Shown here: piece by piece, positions 53,867-62,484 of the stretch | How positions within the stretch are numbered: position 1 is the first letter of the stretch | Layout of the letters: each line of letters starts with the position of its first letter | Assembly (NCBI GenBank): GCA_025463135.1 | Contig: JAOAPY010000053.1 | Coordinates: forward strand, 1-64,000 | Length of the DNA: 64,000 bases | Direction: 5' to 3' | Source of the DNA: Acidobacteriota bacterium | GTDB taxonomy: Bacteria; Acidobacteriota; Blastocatellia; Pyrinomonadales; Pyrinomonadaceae | Notes under the pieces: generated by a model | The model's input: the letters and a program-made list of their open reading frames with translations, nothing else | Databases searched by the model: none | What the model was told of the DNA's origin: nothing | Position numbers and translations under genes: made by a program

Positions 53867-55414
53867 TCACTCAGAGGAGTTGCGAAGATGTTGAGCCAAT
53901 TCGCGCTTCAGAAGCTTTCCGGTAGGACCTTTGGGAATGTCGGCGACGAGCCGAATGGACTTGGGACACTTGTAATCGGCGAGTTTCTCACGACAAAAGT
54001 TGATCAAATCCGCCTCATCCACGCTCTGACCATTTTTTAGAACCACGAATGCTGCTACCTCTTCACCGTAGAGCGGATCGGGTACGCCAATCGTAGCAGC
54101 GGCCGCGACTCCGGGATGCTGGTAAAGAACTTCGTCAATTTCACGGGGATAGATATTTTCTCCGCCGCGAATGATCATGTCGCTCTTGCGATCGACGATG
54201 TAGTAGAAGCCTGACGCGTCTCGATAGCCAATATCGCCGGTGTGGAACCAGCCGTTGCGAAAGGCAACTTCATTAGCTGACGGGTTCTTGTAATAACCCT
54301 TCAGGATGTTTTCGCCGCGCAGAACTATCTCGCCAAGCGAACCATCGGGGACATCATTGTCGTCGTCGTCAACAACTTTCATTTCGTTACCAATGGGCAT
54401 ACCACATGAACCCGCGCGTCGCCGTTCGTCGGGAGGATTGAAGGTCGAGCGGCAGGTGGATTCCGAAAGTCCGTATCCTTCGATAACCAGGCAATGAAAG
54501 GTCTCTTCAAAACGCTTGAGCACTTCAGCAGGTACAGGTGCGGAACCACACATAGCAAAGCGCAGTTGCTCGGTCTTCAGTCCCGCAGGCACGCCATTTG
54601 GATAATTGCTGAGCAGCATCGAAAGCATCGTGGCGACCGAACCAAAGGACGTCACCTCATAGTGGGAAATAATTTTCCAAAAACGCGACACAGAGAATTT
54701 TGGACTGACCACCGACGAGCCTCCCGCATAAAGCGCGGACATGGTCGTAACCGATACGGCGTTCATGTGGAACAGAGGCATCACAGTCAGCAGTCGATCC
54801 GTTTCCGTGAAACCAAGCCACTCGCTTATCTGACGGGCATTCGCGATCAGGTTGCCGTGCGTCAGCAGGCAGCCCTTCGGCTTGCCGGTAGTGCCGGAGG
54901 TATAAATGATGATGGCTTCGTCGTCGGTGTCGAGACTGGGAAATGCGGGCGCTGTGGCATTGCTGAAGCCCCGGGTCGCCTCCGCTTGGTCGTCGAACTG
55001 GATTACTGCGCGCAGGTTGGAGAGTTCTGTCTGAATGCTATCCACGAGCGGTTGAAATTCAGAGTGTAAAATCAAGGCCCTGGCTTCTGAGTTCGAGATT
55101 ACGTAGGAGATCTCCTGCGCTTTCAGAAGAGAATTTATCGGTCCCGCGAGTGCCCCTAACTTCCAACAGGCGAAGTAGGCGATGATGTACTCGGCGCCGT
55201 TGGGCATTAACAAGCTGACGACGTCGCCTTTCCCGATTCCTTGAGAGACGAGCAAGGCGGCTACGCGGTTGACGGCCTTATCAAACTCGGCATAAGTAAA
55301 CTGGCGGCCATCCGCTTCCGAAAAAAGAAAGGGTGCATCCGCAGCGGCGGATGCCCTTTGCTCCAGGAGTTCGCGCAGGTTGATCGGGGCCTTTTTTTGG
55401 TCCGTGGTGGTCAT
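53867..55414 (-). CDS. Acyl-CoA synthetase (class I adenylate-forming, FadD-like)
   Basis: A 515-residue ATP-dependent acyl-CoA ligase. The P-loop-like core is IIIYTSGTTGKPKGCLLTHG. Further motifs are GYGLSESTCRSTFNPP, GWFHTGDIGYRDASGFYYIV, the hinge DRKSDMIIRGGENIYP and the C-terminal catalytic lysine in IPKGPTGKLLKREL. The family includes long-chain fatty-acid and aryl-acid ligases; the substrate is not evident. It is cytoplasmic, with no signal peptide, and divergent from the aldehyde dehydrogenase gene, with a REPIN in the shared upstream region. Confidence 0.9.
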   Translation of the reverse strand: MTTTDQKKAPINLRELLEQRASAAADAPFLFSEADGRQFTYAEFDKAVNRVAALLVSQGIGKGDVVSLLMPNGAEYIIAYFACWKLGALAGPINSLLKAQEISYVISNSEARALILHSEFQPLVDSIQTELSNLRAVIQFDDQAEATRGFSNATAPAFPSLDTDDEAIIIYTSGTTGKPKGCLLTHGNLIANARQISEWLGFTETDRLLTVMPLFHMNAVSVTTMSALYAGGSSVVSPKFSVSRFWKIISHYEVTSFGSVATMLSMLLSNYPNGVPAGLKTEQLRFAMCGSAPVPAEVLKRFEETFHCLVIEGYGLSESTCRSTFNPPDERRRAGSCGMPIGNEMKVVDDDDNDVPDGSLGEIVLRGENILKGYYKNPSANEVAFRNGWFHTGDIGYRDASGFYYIVDRKSDMIIRGGENIYPREIDEVLYQHPGVAAAATIGVPDPLYGEEVAAFVVLKNGQSVDEADLINFCREKLADYKCPKSIRLVADIPKGPTGKLLKRELAQHLRNSSE

Positions 55415-55477
55415 GGTTTTCGTTGCTATAACTTTGAACTAATCTGGATTGCGGGGCAAGCGCCGCAACCGCTTTAT

Positions 55478-55600
55478 GTCCGACAAACTTCAGTTTGTCG
55501 CCGCTTGCTCAAAAATCGCCTTCTGAGACAAAATTTTACCCAAACGATCACAGACTGACGTCTATGCTGCTTCAAATCGACAAACTGAAGTTTGTCGGAC
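55478..55600. repeat. REPIN, CGACAAACT family
   Basis: A forward copy (55478-55500) and an inverse copy (55578-55600), both exact to consensus, surround a 77-bp spacer unlike those of the other loci. It sits in the 299-bp divergent region between the acyl-CoA ligase and aldehyde dehydrogenase genes, where promoters for both should lie. Confidence 0.88.
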
Positions 55601-55713
55601 ATTTTAGAACTGCAGCTTGCGTCCAGGCCTCCCGGGGCGCTCCAAAAAGGATTGTGATATATTGCTGGGCACAACGATTCCGGAACACTTTGACTGTACT
55701 GCCGAATAATTCT

Positions 55714-57192
55714 ATGGATACCTATCGCAATTTCATAGGCGGGGAATGGGTCGAGTCGACTTCCTCCCGCATGGTCCAAAATCTTAACCCGGCGAATACT
55801 GATGACGTCATCGGCAGCGTGCGACAGGCCACCCGCGACGAGGCGAAACGCGCTGTCGATGCGGCCGCTGAAGCCTTTCGCGGTTGGCGTGCTACGCCTG
55901 CTCCAGCGCGCGGTAGAATCGTGGCGCGCGCTGCGCGTTTGCTGGAGGACCACAAGGAAGAACTCGCCCAAATCCTGACTCGCGAAGAAGGCAAGACCAT
56001 TGCTGAGTCGCGCGGCGAACTCCAGCGCTCGATCAATGTCGCGGAATTTTGTGCCGGCGAATCGCGCCGCATGAATGGCGAGACGATTCAGTCCGAACTA
56101 TCTTCGAACTTTGCGTATACGATCAAACAGCCGCTGGGAGTGGTTGCCTGTGTGACGCCATGGAATTTTCCGGTGGCCATCCCGGTATGGAAGGTCGCGC
56201 CGGCGCTGGTGGCCGGCAACACGGTCGTATTCAAACCGGCAACGCTGACTCCGGCAACGGGCGTACGCATAGTTGAACTCTTTCAAGAGGCGGGCATCCC
56301 GCCCGGCGTGCTCAACCTGATTATCGGATCCGGCTCAGAAGCGGGCGATGCGATTATCAACCATCCCGCAGTCAAGGCAGTTTCTTTTACCGGCTCGAAC
56401 CAGGTCGGCATTCGCCTTTATGAGGAAGTGTCGAGGCGCGGCGCCAAGGTGCAGTGCGAGATGGGTGGCAAGAATCCGGTGCTGGTCATGGAGGACGCCG
56501 ATATGGAGCTGGCGGTTGAATCCACGGCGCAGGGCGCGTTCGGTTCTTCAGGCCAACGCTGCACCGCCACCAGTCGGGTCGTCGTGGTTAACGACGTCGC
56601 CGATGAATTTGTTGAGCGCATTGCGAAACGCGCCGGTTCAATGCGTATCGGCGCGGGAAATGATCCAGCCACCGAGATGGGGCCAACTGTCGACGAGGAC
56701 CAGTTCAAAACTGTCTTGAGTTATATCGACATCGGACGCGACGATGGCGCGACGTTGGTTTGCGGCGGCTCACGCGCGATGGGCGATGGCCTGGACAAGG
56801 GATACTTCGTCAACCCTACGGTGTTCGATCACGTGACCGCGGATATGCGTATTGCGCGCGAAGAGATCTTTGGTCCGGTGCTTTCAGTTTTGCGAGTCAA
56901 GGATTTCGACGAAGCGATGCAGGTAGCAAACGATTGCGAATATGGCTTGTCGTCCTCGATTTTTACGACCGACGCAGTGCGCGTCTTTCGCTTTGTCGAT
57001 GAGATTGAGACGGGCATGACCCACATAAATTCGCCCACCACCGGCGGCGAAGCGCACATTCCGTTTGGCGGTATCAAAGGAACCGGCATTGGTGATCGTG
57101 AACAGGGCTCGACAGCGCTGGATTTCTACACAGACTTGAAGGTTGTGTACGTCGACTACACTGGTCGCAAGCGGGAAGGGAATCTGTACTAG
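55714..57192 (+). CDS. NAD(P)-dependent aldehyde dehydrogenase
   Basis: A 492-residue ALDH superfamily enzyme. The cofactor stretch is [20 protein letters not shown], then SFTGSNQVG, general base Glu249 in [10 protein letters not shown] and nucleophile Cys283 in [11 protein letters not shown]. The C-terminal [17 protein letters not shown] resembles 2,5-dioxovalerate (alpha-ketoglutaric semialdehyde) or aminoadipate-semialdehyde dehydrogenases. An open frame from 55495 would add 73 residues translated partly from the REPIN; ATG 55714 gives the normal N-terminus. With the class III aminotransferase 680 bp downstream it could oxidise the semialdehyde made by transamination. Confidence 0.9.
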   Translation: MDTYRNFIGGEWVESTSSRMVQNLNPANTDDVIGSVRQATRDEAKRAVDAAAEAFRGWRATPAPARGRIVARAARLLEDHKEELAQILTREEGKTIAESRGELQRSINVAEFCAGESRRMNGETIQSELSSNFAYTIKQPLGVVACVTPWNFPVAIPVWKVAPALVAGNTVVFKPATLTPATGVRIVELFQEAGIPPGVLNLIIGSGSEAGDAIINHPAVKAVSFTGSNQVGIRLYEEVSRRGAKVQCEMGGKNPVLVMEDADMELAVESTAQGAFGSSGQRCTATSRVVVVNDVADEFVERIAKRAGSMRIGAGNDPATEMGPTVDEDQFKTVLSYIDIGRDDGATLVCGGSRAMGDGLDKGYFVNPTVFDHVTADMRIAREEIFGPVLSVLRVKDFDEAMQVANDCEYGLSSSIFTTDAVRVFRFVDEIETGMTHINSPTTGGEAHIPFGGIKGTGIGDREQGSTALDFYTDLKVVYVDYTGRKREGNLY

Positions 57193-57218
57193 GGCGATTG
57201 AACTTCAGGAGGGGAAAA

Positions 57219-57410
57219 GTGAGATCAATAAAGTACACATTTTGGCAAGACGGCGAATTCTTTCTGGGTTATCTAAATGAATACCCTGAGTACTGGACAC
57301 AGGGATACTCGAAAGATGAGTTATTGGACAACCTTAAGGATCTACTGATTGATCTTGAGTCGGAAGGAATTCCCTTTGTCAGAAAAGTTGAAGAGATGGC
57401 GGTCGCCTGA
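57219..57410 (+). CDS. hicB: HicB-family antitoxin
   Basis: A 63-residue protein with the HicB fold: IKYTFWQDGEFFLGYLNEYP and ELLDNLKDLLIDLESEGIP. HicB proteins neutralise the HicA RNase and often repress their own promoter. GTG 57219 is chosen because GGAGG lies directly upstream (57208-57212). The stop overlaps the ATG of the toxin remnant by one base (TGATG), the usual coupled layout, here with antitoxin first. The toxin frame downstream is broken, so the antitoxin is an orphan unless sequence errors are involved. Confidence 0.8.
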   Translation: MRSIKYTFWQDGEFFLGYLNEYPEYWTQGYSKDELLDNLKDLLIDLESEGIPFVRKVEEMAVA

Positions 57411-57595
57411 TGAAGAGACGCGACCTCGTGAAGACATTGGAGGATGGGGTGTGTGCTGGTGCGTCATGGCGGTAACCATGTGGTACACGAACCCATTGAC
57501 CAAACAATCTCAGCCGGTTCCTCGCCATAACGAGATTAATGAGCCTCGCCAAGGGCATTATCAAGAAGCTAATAAAGGATGAACCTGCAAACTGA
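57410..57595 (+). pseudogene. hicA: hicA toxin remnant, multiple frameshifts
   Basis: HicA sequence can be followed across three frames. MKRRDLVKTLED (57410-57445) comes first; after a GGGG run the next frame gives GCVLVRHGGNHVVHEP; the third gives NPLTKQSQPVPRHNEINEP; the last gives LAKGIIKKLIKDEPAN with a stop at 57593-57595. The catalytic histidine of the HGGNH motif is still recognisable. At least three frame changes are needed, so no functional toxin can be made as written. Real decay is likely; clustered sequencing errors are the alternative. Confidence 0.75.
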
Positions 57596-57617
57596 TCGCT
57601 AACCCAGTGAGAGATCC

Positions 57618-57851
57618 ATGTCAAGCAACATTCCCATCGCCAGCCAGATGTCTATTCGAGAAGCGGGATTCGATGAGTCGCCGCCCATGCATGACGACGC
57701 AGTTGCACTGCTTGACAGCGCTGGTGTCGGCTACATCAAAAAGCCCGAATCCTTCCGCATTACCATTGACAAGAAGATCATCGAGTCAAAGTCAGAGGTG
57801 TTCGACAAATTGGTTGAATTAGTGAAACGAGGTGTGGATGGAAGGGGTTAA
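57618..57851 (+). CDS. Small hypothetical protein
   Basis: 77 residues, acidic N-terminus and Lys-rich C-terminus (ITIDKKIIESKSEVFDKLVE). No domain is recognised. The ATG follows GAGAGATCC, a weak ribosome site, and the gene ends 20 bp before the aminotransferase ATG in the same direction. It might be a small DNA-binding or antitoxin-like protein given its neighbours, but nothing in the sequence proves it. It could also be spurious. Confidence 0.4.
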   Translation: MSSNIPIASQMSIREAGFDESPPMHDDAVALLDSAGVGYIKKPESFRITIDKKIIESKSEVFDKLVELVKRGVDGRG

Positions 57852-57871
57852 CAAAAGGTCGAGAGAACACG

Positions 57872-59185
57872 ATGAGCACAGTCGAAGCCAAAACCACGCC
57901 ATCAGAAATCATTCGCAAGCACAAAGAATTTCTTTTTCCGGCCGTGGCCATGTATTACCAGGAGCCCATTGCGCTGGTGCGAGGCGAAGGCCACCATGTC
58001 TGGGATGATCAGGACAACAAATATCTTGATTGCTTTGGCGGCGTGCTCACGGTCAGCGTGGGCCATGCACATCCAAAAGTCACGGAAGCGATTATCAATC
58101 AGGTCAAGACTCTGCAGCACACATCAACGCTTTACGCCAACAAACCGCAATCAGACCTGGCGGAAAAGCTTTATCAGATCACTCCCGGACCTCTCAAGAA
58201 ATCATTCTTTACGAATAGCGGCACTGAGGCTGACGACACAGCTATTCATGCGGCCAAGTTGGCGACCGGCCGGCATGAGATCGTGGTGCTGCGACACAGT
58301 TACAGCGGACGCTCAGCCACCGCCTTATCGGCGATGGGCCATGCGCCCTGGCGTCCCCTGCTGCCACAGGTCGCCGGTTTTGTTCACGCGCGCGCGCCTT
58401 ACTGCTATCGCTGCCCTTTCAAACTAACTTATCCGGAATGTGGTCTCGCCTGCGCCGACGACATGGAAGAGTTGATCATGACGACGACCACCGGTGAAAT
58501 CGCTGCTTTTATGGCCGAGCCGATTCTCGGTGTGGGCGGTTTTATCGTGCCGCCTCCGGGTTATTTTGAGCGCGCCGTCGAAATAACACGCAAGCATGGC
58601 GGCCTCTTCATCGCCGATGAAGTGCAGACCGCGTGGGGGCGTACCGGCGATAAGTGGTTCGGCATCGAGCATTGGGACGTACAGCCCGACATCATCACTT
58701 CAGCCAAAGGACTGGGTAACGGTGTGCCCATCGGCATCACCGTGGCGACCGAGGATGTGGCGAACAAATATCCAGGCCTAACTTTCTCCACCTTCGGTGG
58801 GAATCCGGTTTCCATGACGGCGGCGCTGGCCGTCATCAAAGTCATTGAAGATGAGAACCTCAGACACAATGCGACCGAGGTTGGCGGTTACCTGCGCCAG
58901 CGGCTGGAAGAACTGAAAGAAAAATACGCCGCCATCGGGGACGTGCGCGGTATGGGCTTGATGCAGGGTCTCGAGTTGGTGAAAGATCGCGAGACGAAGG
59001 AACCAGCGCCGGAAACGGTGGCGAAGGTCTTTGAAGAAACCAGGCGCCGGCGAGTGCTGATTGGGAAAGGTGGACTGTACGGCAACGTCATTCGCACCGG
59101 TTTGATGCTGAATTCGACCAGGGACCACGTAGACGAATTGATTCAGGCGCTCGATGCAGGGTTCAGTTCCTTGAGTGCCAACTGA
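57872..59185 (+). CDS. Class III aminotransferase (alanine-glyoxylate / beta-alanine type)
   Basis: A 437-residue PLP enzyme. The PLP lysine is in TSAKGLGNGVPIG (Lys279). Other conserved features are FFTNSGTEADDTAIHAAK, the cofactor Asp in LFIADEVQTAWGRTG, and STFGGNPVSMTAALAV. A cysteine-rich stretch (APYCYRCPFKLTYPECGLAC, about 176-195) matches AGXT2-like members. It likely moves the amino group of an omega-amino acid such as beta-alanine to pyruvate or glyoxylate. Dihydropyrimidinase and an aldehyde dehydrogenase nearby fit pyrimidine or beta-alanine breakdown. Confidence 0.9.
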   Translation: MSTVEAKTTPSEIIRKHKEFLFPAVAMYYQEPIALVRGEGHHVWDDQDNKYLDCFGGVLTVSVGHAHPKVTEAIINQVKTLQHTSTLYANKPQSDLAEKLYQITPGPLKKSFFTNSGTEADDTAIHAAKLATGRHEIVVLRHSYSGRSATALSAMGHAPWRPLLPQVAGFVHARAPYCYRCPFKLTYPECGLACADDMEELIMTTTTGEIAAFMAEPILGVGGFIVPPPGYFERAVEITRKHGGLFIADEVQTAWGRTGDKWFGIEHWDVQPDIITSAKGLGNGVPIGITVATEDVANKYPGLTFSTFGGNPVSMTAALAVIKVIEDENLRHNATEVGGYLRQRLEELKEKYAAIGDVRGMGLMQGLELVKDRETKEPAPETVAKVFEETRRRRVLIGKGGLYGNVIRTGLMLNSTRDHVDELIQALDAGFSSLSAN

Positions 59186-59221
59186 AGTCCAACCATTGTG
59201 TCGGCGTGAAAACCTGCTCAC

Positions 59222-60262
59222 ATGAATACCAATCAAAGGAGTCCACCTGTAGTCATGGCCATACTTTTCCTGTTTGTGTTTTCGTTGCTCTTCCAGACAA
59301 CGATTTCGGCGCAAGACCCGCCGCAAAATGCTAACCCACGAGCGGTGCCGCTGGATGCTACCAGTGACGTTGGTGCTTATCGGAAGGGTGAAAAAATCTC
59401 GCATGACTTTCTGATTAAAAACGAGGGCAAGTCCCCGCTGCTGATCACGGAAGCACGACCATCATGCGGATGTACAGTGGCGGAGTTTGATAAGACGATC
59501 GGCCCCGGGGCAGTGGGCAAGGTTCGCGTTGTGGTTGATACGTCCGCACTTTTCGGTGCGATCGCTAAAGGGGTCACGGTCCTTACCAATGATCCGTTGC
59601 TTCCTCAATTCCAACTCATCCTGCGCGCCAACGTTGCCCCTCTCATAACCGTCAAGCCAGGCTATGCGCGGTTTCTGATTGTGCAAGACGACAGTGCACC
59701 AAGCGAAAGCATTCAGGTCTTATCCGCAGCCGACGGCACACCGTTCGACGTGCTGCGCGCGGAAACCGGCGTTGCGGGACTGAAGGTGACCTACCACGAG
59801 GCTACCGCGGCTGAGCGACTGCCGAACTTAGCGGGCAAACAGTGGGTGTTGCGCCTGGTGCTTGCGAGTGACGCGCCGGTGGGTTCGCTGTCTGATTATG
59901 TGCATGTCACCACGAACCATCCACAACAGAGACAGGTGGATATTCCCGTCTCCGGTTTTGTGCGGCCGTTATTCACGTCGACACCGTCCGAAGCACAGTT
60001 TGGATCGGCGAATGTTCCCATTGGGCAAATCCTTATCCTGCGCAATTTTTCCACCCAATCGATTGCGCTAACCAGCGTTGAGAGCGATACAAAGGGAATC
60101 GACGTTCTCCTGGAACCAGTTGAGCAGGGCCGGGAATACAACCTCAAGATCGCGCTCCAAACCAACGTCGCCAAAGGACCACTCAACGGCAAGATAACCA
60201 TTCACACCGACAGCAAGAAGGTGCCCGTGCTGGTGATTCCGGTGAAGGGAACGATCCGGTGA
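59222..60262 (+). CDS. Secreted DUF1573 domain protein
   Basis: A 346-residue exported protein with an N-terminal signal (VVMAILFLFVFSLLFQTTISA, 11-31). A DUF1573 domain follows, with HDFLIKNEGKSPLLITEARP and the hallmark SCGCTVAEF. Two more Ig-like beta-sandwich repeats follow (about 145-245 and 250-346; VHVTTNHPQQRQVDIPVSGF is typical). Such domains resemble ASPM/SPD-2/Hydin Ig folds and are thought to act in protein-protein contacts in the periplasm. The function is unknown. It lies 36 bp after the aminotransferase and just upstream of the RAYT element. Confidence 0.85.
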   Translation: MNTNQRSPPVVMAILFLFVFSLLFQTTISAQDPPQNANPRAVPLDATSDVGAYRKGEKISHDFLIKNEGKSPLLITEARPSCGCTVAEFDKTIGPGAVGKVRVVVDTSALFGAIAKGVTVLTNDPLLPQFQLILRANVAPLITVKPGYARFLIVQDDSAPSESIQVLSAADGTPFDVLRAETGVAGLKVTYHEATAAERLPNLAGKQWVLRLVLASDAPVGSLSDYVHVTTNHPQQRQVDIPVSGFVRPLFTSTPSEAQFGSANVPIGQILILRNFSTQSIALTSVESDTKGIDVLLEPVEQGREYNLKIALQTNVAKGPLNGKITIHTDSKKVPVLVIPVKGTIR

Positions 60263-60314
60263 GGAGATGCGAGCGCCTGATTGCGCGATTGAGGGGACCA
60301 GAAAATCTGAAAGG

Positions 60315-60359
60315 TTTGCGGCTCTGCCGCACGATGTGCGGAAAGGCTCTGCCTTTCCG
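60315..60359. repeat. RAYT element, left inverted repeat
   Basis: Two palindromes are spaced by seven bases: TGCGGC-TCT-GCCGCA (60317-60331) and CGGAAAGGC-TCT-GCCTTTCCG (60339-60359). The whole block is repeated inverted at 60968-61012 with only a few changes. A third small palindrome GAGGC-TAC-GCCTC (60381-60393) lies just before the transposase start and reappears inverted at 60934-60946. Confidence 0.88.
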
Positions 60360-60395
60360 TAAGTATTGTTTTTGAATCAAGAGGCTACGCCTCCA

Positions 60396-60959
60396 ATGCC
60401 GACAATTTCCAAAGACACGCCCAGTCTTTATCTCACAGCCGTGGCAAAGGACCGTCTGCCCGTTTTTCGTACTGATGCAATAAAGATTGTTGCTTGCAAT
60501 GCTCTTGCGGAGGCTCGTAAATCCTGCCGCTTCCAGCTCTACGCCTATGTCATCATGCCGGACCACTTGCACGCAATAACCGATAGCGTTCAGAAGCCTT
60601 CAAAGGTCTTGCGCTATATCAACGGGATCATCAGCCGACGCGTGATTGATCATCTGAAGGAGGGCGGCCATAATACTTCGCTCCAGAAACTAAGGCATGA
60701 AACCAGGGAACGAGGCTATCAGTATTCACTCTGGGAGCACCACAATAACGCGTTCCTGATTACGAGTGAGAGCATGTTTATGGAGAAGGTAAATTACATT
60801 CATCAGAATCCTGTAAAGGCCGGATTGGTTGAGCGACTTGAGGATTATCGCTGGTCAAGTATTCGATGGTGGAACGGCTGTCCGCTCGAGGATGAACCGC
60901 TGACGGTAGATATTGAAGAGATTTCATGGAGAAGAGGCGTAGCCTCGAAAAGACATTGA
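60396..60959 (+). mobile_element. REP-associated tyrosine transposase (RAYT, Y1/HUH)
   Basis: A 187-residue single-strand nuclease of the TnpA/REP family. The HUH motif is in MPDHLHAI (His57, His59) and the catalytic tyrosine is in YIHQNPVKAGL (Tyr134). The C-terminal EDYRWSSIRWW is characteristic of RAYTs. Such proteins cut and join REP-type hairpins. The gene is bracketed by nested inverted palindromes on both sides, the form expected of a REP-RAYT unit. TTG 60366 would be a longer start; ATG 60396 is chosen. Its hairpins differ from the CGACAAACT REP family elsewhere in the window. Inserted between the DUF1573 and dihydropyrimidinase genes. Confidence 0.9.
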
Positions 60960-60967
60960 AGGCTGAT

Positions 60968-61012
60968 CGGAAAGGCATAGCCTTTCCGCACATCGGGCGG
61001 CAAAGCCGCAAA
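60968..61012. repeat. RAYT element, right inverted repeat
   Basis: CGGAAAGGC-ATA-GCCTTTCCG (60968-60988) followed by GCGGC-AAA-GCCGC (60997-61009), the reverse complement in order and sequence of the left block at 60315-60359. It begins nine bases after the transposase stop and ends about 70 bp before the dihydropyrimidinase ATG. Confidence 0.88.
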
Positions 61013-61080
61013 CTCGACCCAAATCGATGATGAGAAAGTCCGTGCGCACGAACTATTAATTCAACACTGAGCAAAACAAA

Positions 61081-62460
61081 ATGAAAACACTAATCAAAAA
61101 CGGTCGCGTTATCACGGCGGTTGACGACTACCGCGCCGACATTCTGATCGAAGACGAGGTTGTGACCGTGATCGGCGCGCACCTGGATATGGAGGTCGAC
61201 AAAACGATCGACGCGGCCGGCAAGCTAGTGATTCCCGGTGGTATCGATCCACATACGCATATGGAGCTCCCGTTTGGTGGTACGCAGGCGTCGGATGACT
61301 TTCGCACCGGCACTATCGCGGCCGCGCACGGCGGCACCACCTGCATCATCGACTTCGCCGTGCAGAACAAAGGTCAGTCATTAATTGCAGGCCTGGATAA
61401 CTGGCACCAGAAGGCGGAAGGGAAGTGCGCCATCGATTACGGCTTTCATCTGATCACCACCGACTTTGAAGACAACCAGATTGAAGAGATGCATACGCTG
61501 ATGGATGAAGGCGTAACCAGCTTCAAAATGTTCATGGCTTATCCGGGCGTTTTTCTGGTGGACGATGCAACGATTTTTCGCGCCATGTCCGCCGCCGGCG
61601 AGCGCGGCGGCCTGATCTGCATGCACGCCGAAAACGGCATAGTCATCAACGAGATCATCAAACACGCTTTGGCGAAAGGCCATACCGCGCCCAAGTATCA
61701 CGCGCTGACTCGGCCGACGGTGGCCGAGGCCGAAGGCGTCCATCGCGCCATCGCCATCGCGGAAATGGCCGAGACCCCGGTTTATATCGTCCATCTTTCC
61801 TGTGCTGATGCGCTCAATCAGGTGCGTCAGGCGCGCGACCGCGGTATAGCCGCCTTCGCCGAAACCTGCCCGCAGTATCTGTTTCTGTCTCTCGATGATT
61901 ACGGTGATGACTTTGAAGGCGCGAAGTATGTGATGACCCCACCGCTGCGCGAAAAGGCGAACCAGGCCGAGCTTTGGAAAGGCCTGAAGATGGATGACCT
62001 GCAAGTAATCTCCACTGATCACTGTCCTTTCTGCATGAAGGAACAGAAGGAACTGGGTCGCAATGACTTCACAAAAATTCCCAACGGAGCGCCGGGAGTG
62101 GAGCATCGCGTGCCGCTGATCTATAACGGCGGCGTAGTTGAGAATCGCATCTCTCTGAACCGCTTTGTGGAACTAACCTCGACCGCCGCGGCGAAAATGT
62201 TTGGAATGTTTCCGAAGAAGGGGACCATAGCAGTGGGCTCAGACGCCGACATCGTGATCTTCGATGCCAATAAAGAACAGACGCTCGGCGTTGCGACTCA
62301 CCATATGAATGTCGACTACAGCGCGTACGAAGGCCGTACTATTCGCGGCGTGGTGGAGACCGTCCTCTCGCGCGGCAAAGTCGTGATTGAAGAGGGCGAG
62401 TTCAAAGGCAAAGCGGGCGACGGCCAGTTTGTGAAGCGCGGCACCTGTGTGGCGATCTAG
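61081..62460 (+). CDS. hydA: Dihydropyrimidinase (D-hydantoinase)
   Basis: A 459-residue cyclic amidohydrolase that opens dihydrouracil or dihydrothymine to N-carbamoyl-beta-amino acids. The metal site is GGIDPHTHMELPFGGT (HxH), carboxylated Lys149 in SFKMFMAYPG, His in YIVHLSC, and Asp in ISTDHCPF. The length fits the family. It is step two of reductive pyrimidine catabolism. The NCS1 nucleobase transporter starts 1.1 kb downstream and a beta-alanine-type aminotransferase lies upstream. Dihydropyrimidine dehydrogenase and ureidopropionase are not in the window and may lie beyond its right edge. Confidence 0.94.
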   Translation: MKTLIKNGRVITAVDDYRADILIEDEVVTVIGAHLDMEVDKTIDAAGKLVIPGGIDPHTHMELPFGGTQASDDFRTGTIAAAHGGTTCIIDFAVQNKGQSLIAGLDNWHQKAEGKCAIDYGFHLITTDFEDNQIEEMHTLMDEGVTSFKMFMAYPGVFLVDDATIFRAMSAAGERGGLICMHAENGIVINEIIKHALAKGHTAPKYHALTRPTVAEAEGVHRAIAIAEMAETPVYIVHLSCADALNQVRQARDRGIAAFAETCPQYLFLSLDDYGDDFEGAKYVMTPPLREKANQAELWKGLKMDDLQVISTDHCPFCMKEQKELGRNDFTKIPNGAPGVEHRVPLIYNGGVVENRISLNRFVELTSTAAAKMFGMFPKKGTIAVGSDADIVIFDANKEQTLGVATHHMNVDYSAYEGRTIRGVVETVLSRGKVVIEEGEFKGKAGDGQFVKRGTCVAI

Positions 62461-62484
62461 TGGAGTTCCAGACGCGGACCTCGC

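Noticed and set aside
55495-55713. N-terminal extension of the aldehyde dehydrogenase
   Set aside because: The added 73 residues are translated from the REPIN and intergenic DNA and are absent from the family; ATG 55714 is the natural start.
57349-57582. 77-codon ORF overlapping hicB as an independent gene
   Set aside because: Its C-terminal part is HicA sequence read in one of the shifted frames, so it is explained by the decayed hicA.
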